Shown here in pieces: positions 33,422 through 33,694 of a stretch of 33,694 nucleotides of DNA. Source of the stretch: Flavobacterium caeni (lineage in GTDB: Bacteria > Bacteroidota > Bacteroidia > Flavobacteriales > Flavobacteriaceae). Position 1 is the stretch's first letter; each line of letters begins with the position of its first letter. The DNA is taken from contig NZ_FMVF01000020.1 in assembly GCF_900101895.1 (NCBI RefSeq), positions 1-33,694 on the forward strand. The letters are read 5' to 3'. A program made the translations under genes and the position numbers. The notes under the pieces are model-generated. The model made no database searches. It worked only from the letters and a program-made list of their open reading frames with translations, and was not told where the DNA came from.

Positions 33422-33694
33422 TAGACTGCACCCAAAAGTTTAGACAAGTTAATAATTACATTGATAATGATGAACCCGATATTGTGTCGGGCTCATTCCA
33501 TTTAAATTCAGTTTAATCCTGTCATTGTTATAATAATTGATGTACTCTTTTATCGCATGCCTTAAATGGTCTATTGACCTGAACTTATTGATGTAATAGA
33601 GTTCACATTTAAGTATCCCGAAGAAGTTTTCGATTACGGCATTATCCAGGCAGTTTCCTTTTCGGGACATGCTTTGTGTGATGCCATTTTGCTT
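33422..33694 (-). mobile_element. 3' part of a second copy of the same IS3-family element, inverted
   Basis: The outer end TAGACTGCACCC begins at 33422 and mirrors the end at 331. The element runs off the right edge. At least three base differences from the left copy are visible in the shared coding stretch. Confidence 0.85.
33449..33694 (-). CDS. IS3-family transposase OrfB, C-terminal fragment (second copy)
   Basis: The frame is open to the right edge, so this is the last ~81 residues of OrfB. It carries the catalytic Glu in VIENFFGILKCE and the tail YYNNDRIKLNLNGMSP. It has Asn for Asp (YYINKF) and Ala for Glu (RHAIKEY) relative to the copy at 2-304. The gene's 3' end faces the window interior, as in the left copy. 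Confidence 0.92.
   Translation of the reverse strand, partial: KQNGITQSMSRKGNCLDNAVIENFFGILKCELYYINKFRSIDHLRHAIKEYINYYNNDRIKLNLNGMSPTQYRVHHYQCNY

Overview
The window looks like chromosomal DNA of a flavobacterium (Bacteroidota, Flavobacteriaceae). Supporting signs are a SusC-like TonB-dependent receptor paired with a DUF4249 lipoprotein, a type IX secretion (type B tail) protein, a cyclophilin-FKBP fusion, an extended NusB, a DUF3276/PUR-family protein, a leucine dehydrogenase, the near absence of Shine-Dalgarno sites, and several promoters carrying the Bacteroidota -7 element TAnnTTTG. Single-copy core genes (rplS, trmD, nusB, yajC, pyrD, icd) show that this is chromosome and not an accessory element. 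No tRNA, rRNA or CRISPR array was seen.

Layout. 1-331: 3' end of an IS3-family (IS150-like) element. 489-1793: divergent nudK and a secreted protein. 1848-7107: minus-strand cell-envelope block (DUF4249 lipoprotein, TonB-dependent receptor, T9SS-secreted protein). 7170-9937: monomeric icd and rplS. 10398-14013: a tightly coupled minus-strand operon of a small protein ending in Gly-Gly, a DUF4132/DUF7737 protein and a ThiF/MoeB-like E1 enzyme. 14117-16079: trmD followed by a small exported protein and an outer-membrane barrel protein. 16436-17811: cyclophilin-FKBP fusion and a c-type cytochrome lipoprotein. 17877-21129: redoxin-glgA-glgC (glycogen synthesis). 21434-23512: csaA, a small membrane protein, an Xre-RES toxin-antitoxin pair and a PUR-family protein. 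23584-25347: ABC exporter. 25543-28483: leucine dehydrogenase, then nusB-DUF1573-yajC. 28642-30598: YdeI-like protein and pepT. 30966-32882: pyrD and HMG-CoA lyase. 32883-33448: gene-poor, with a repeat and decayed small ORFs. 33422-33694: a second, inverted and slightly diverged copy of the same IS.

The most interesting locus is 10398-14013. The first protein (129 aa) has a beta-grasp-like start and ends TVSFVKLTPLIGG, which resembles the tails of MoaD and ThiS. Both junctions are TGATG overlaps. The third gene is an E1-like adenylating enzyme with its ATP-site residues intact but without the MoeB/ThiF zinc cysteines or a rhodanese domain. No thiamine or molybdopterin gene is adjacent. This is consistent with an uncharacterised ubiquitin-like/E1 module whose partner or target is the large DUF4132 protein.

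Intergenic DNA carries three repeat families: (a) two ~115-bp elements bounded by 15-bp inverted repeats, both just 3' of an operon in the same sense; (b) four ~75-85-bp hairpin elements whose stems are kept by compensating changes; (c) period-7 arrays abutting the start codons of trmD, rplS and the ydeI-like gene.
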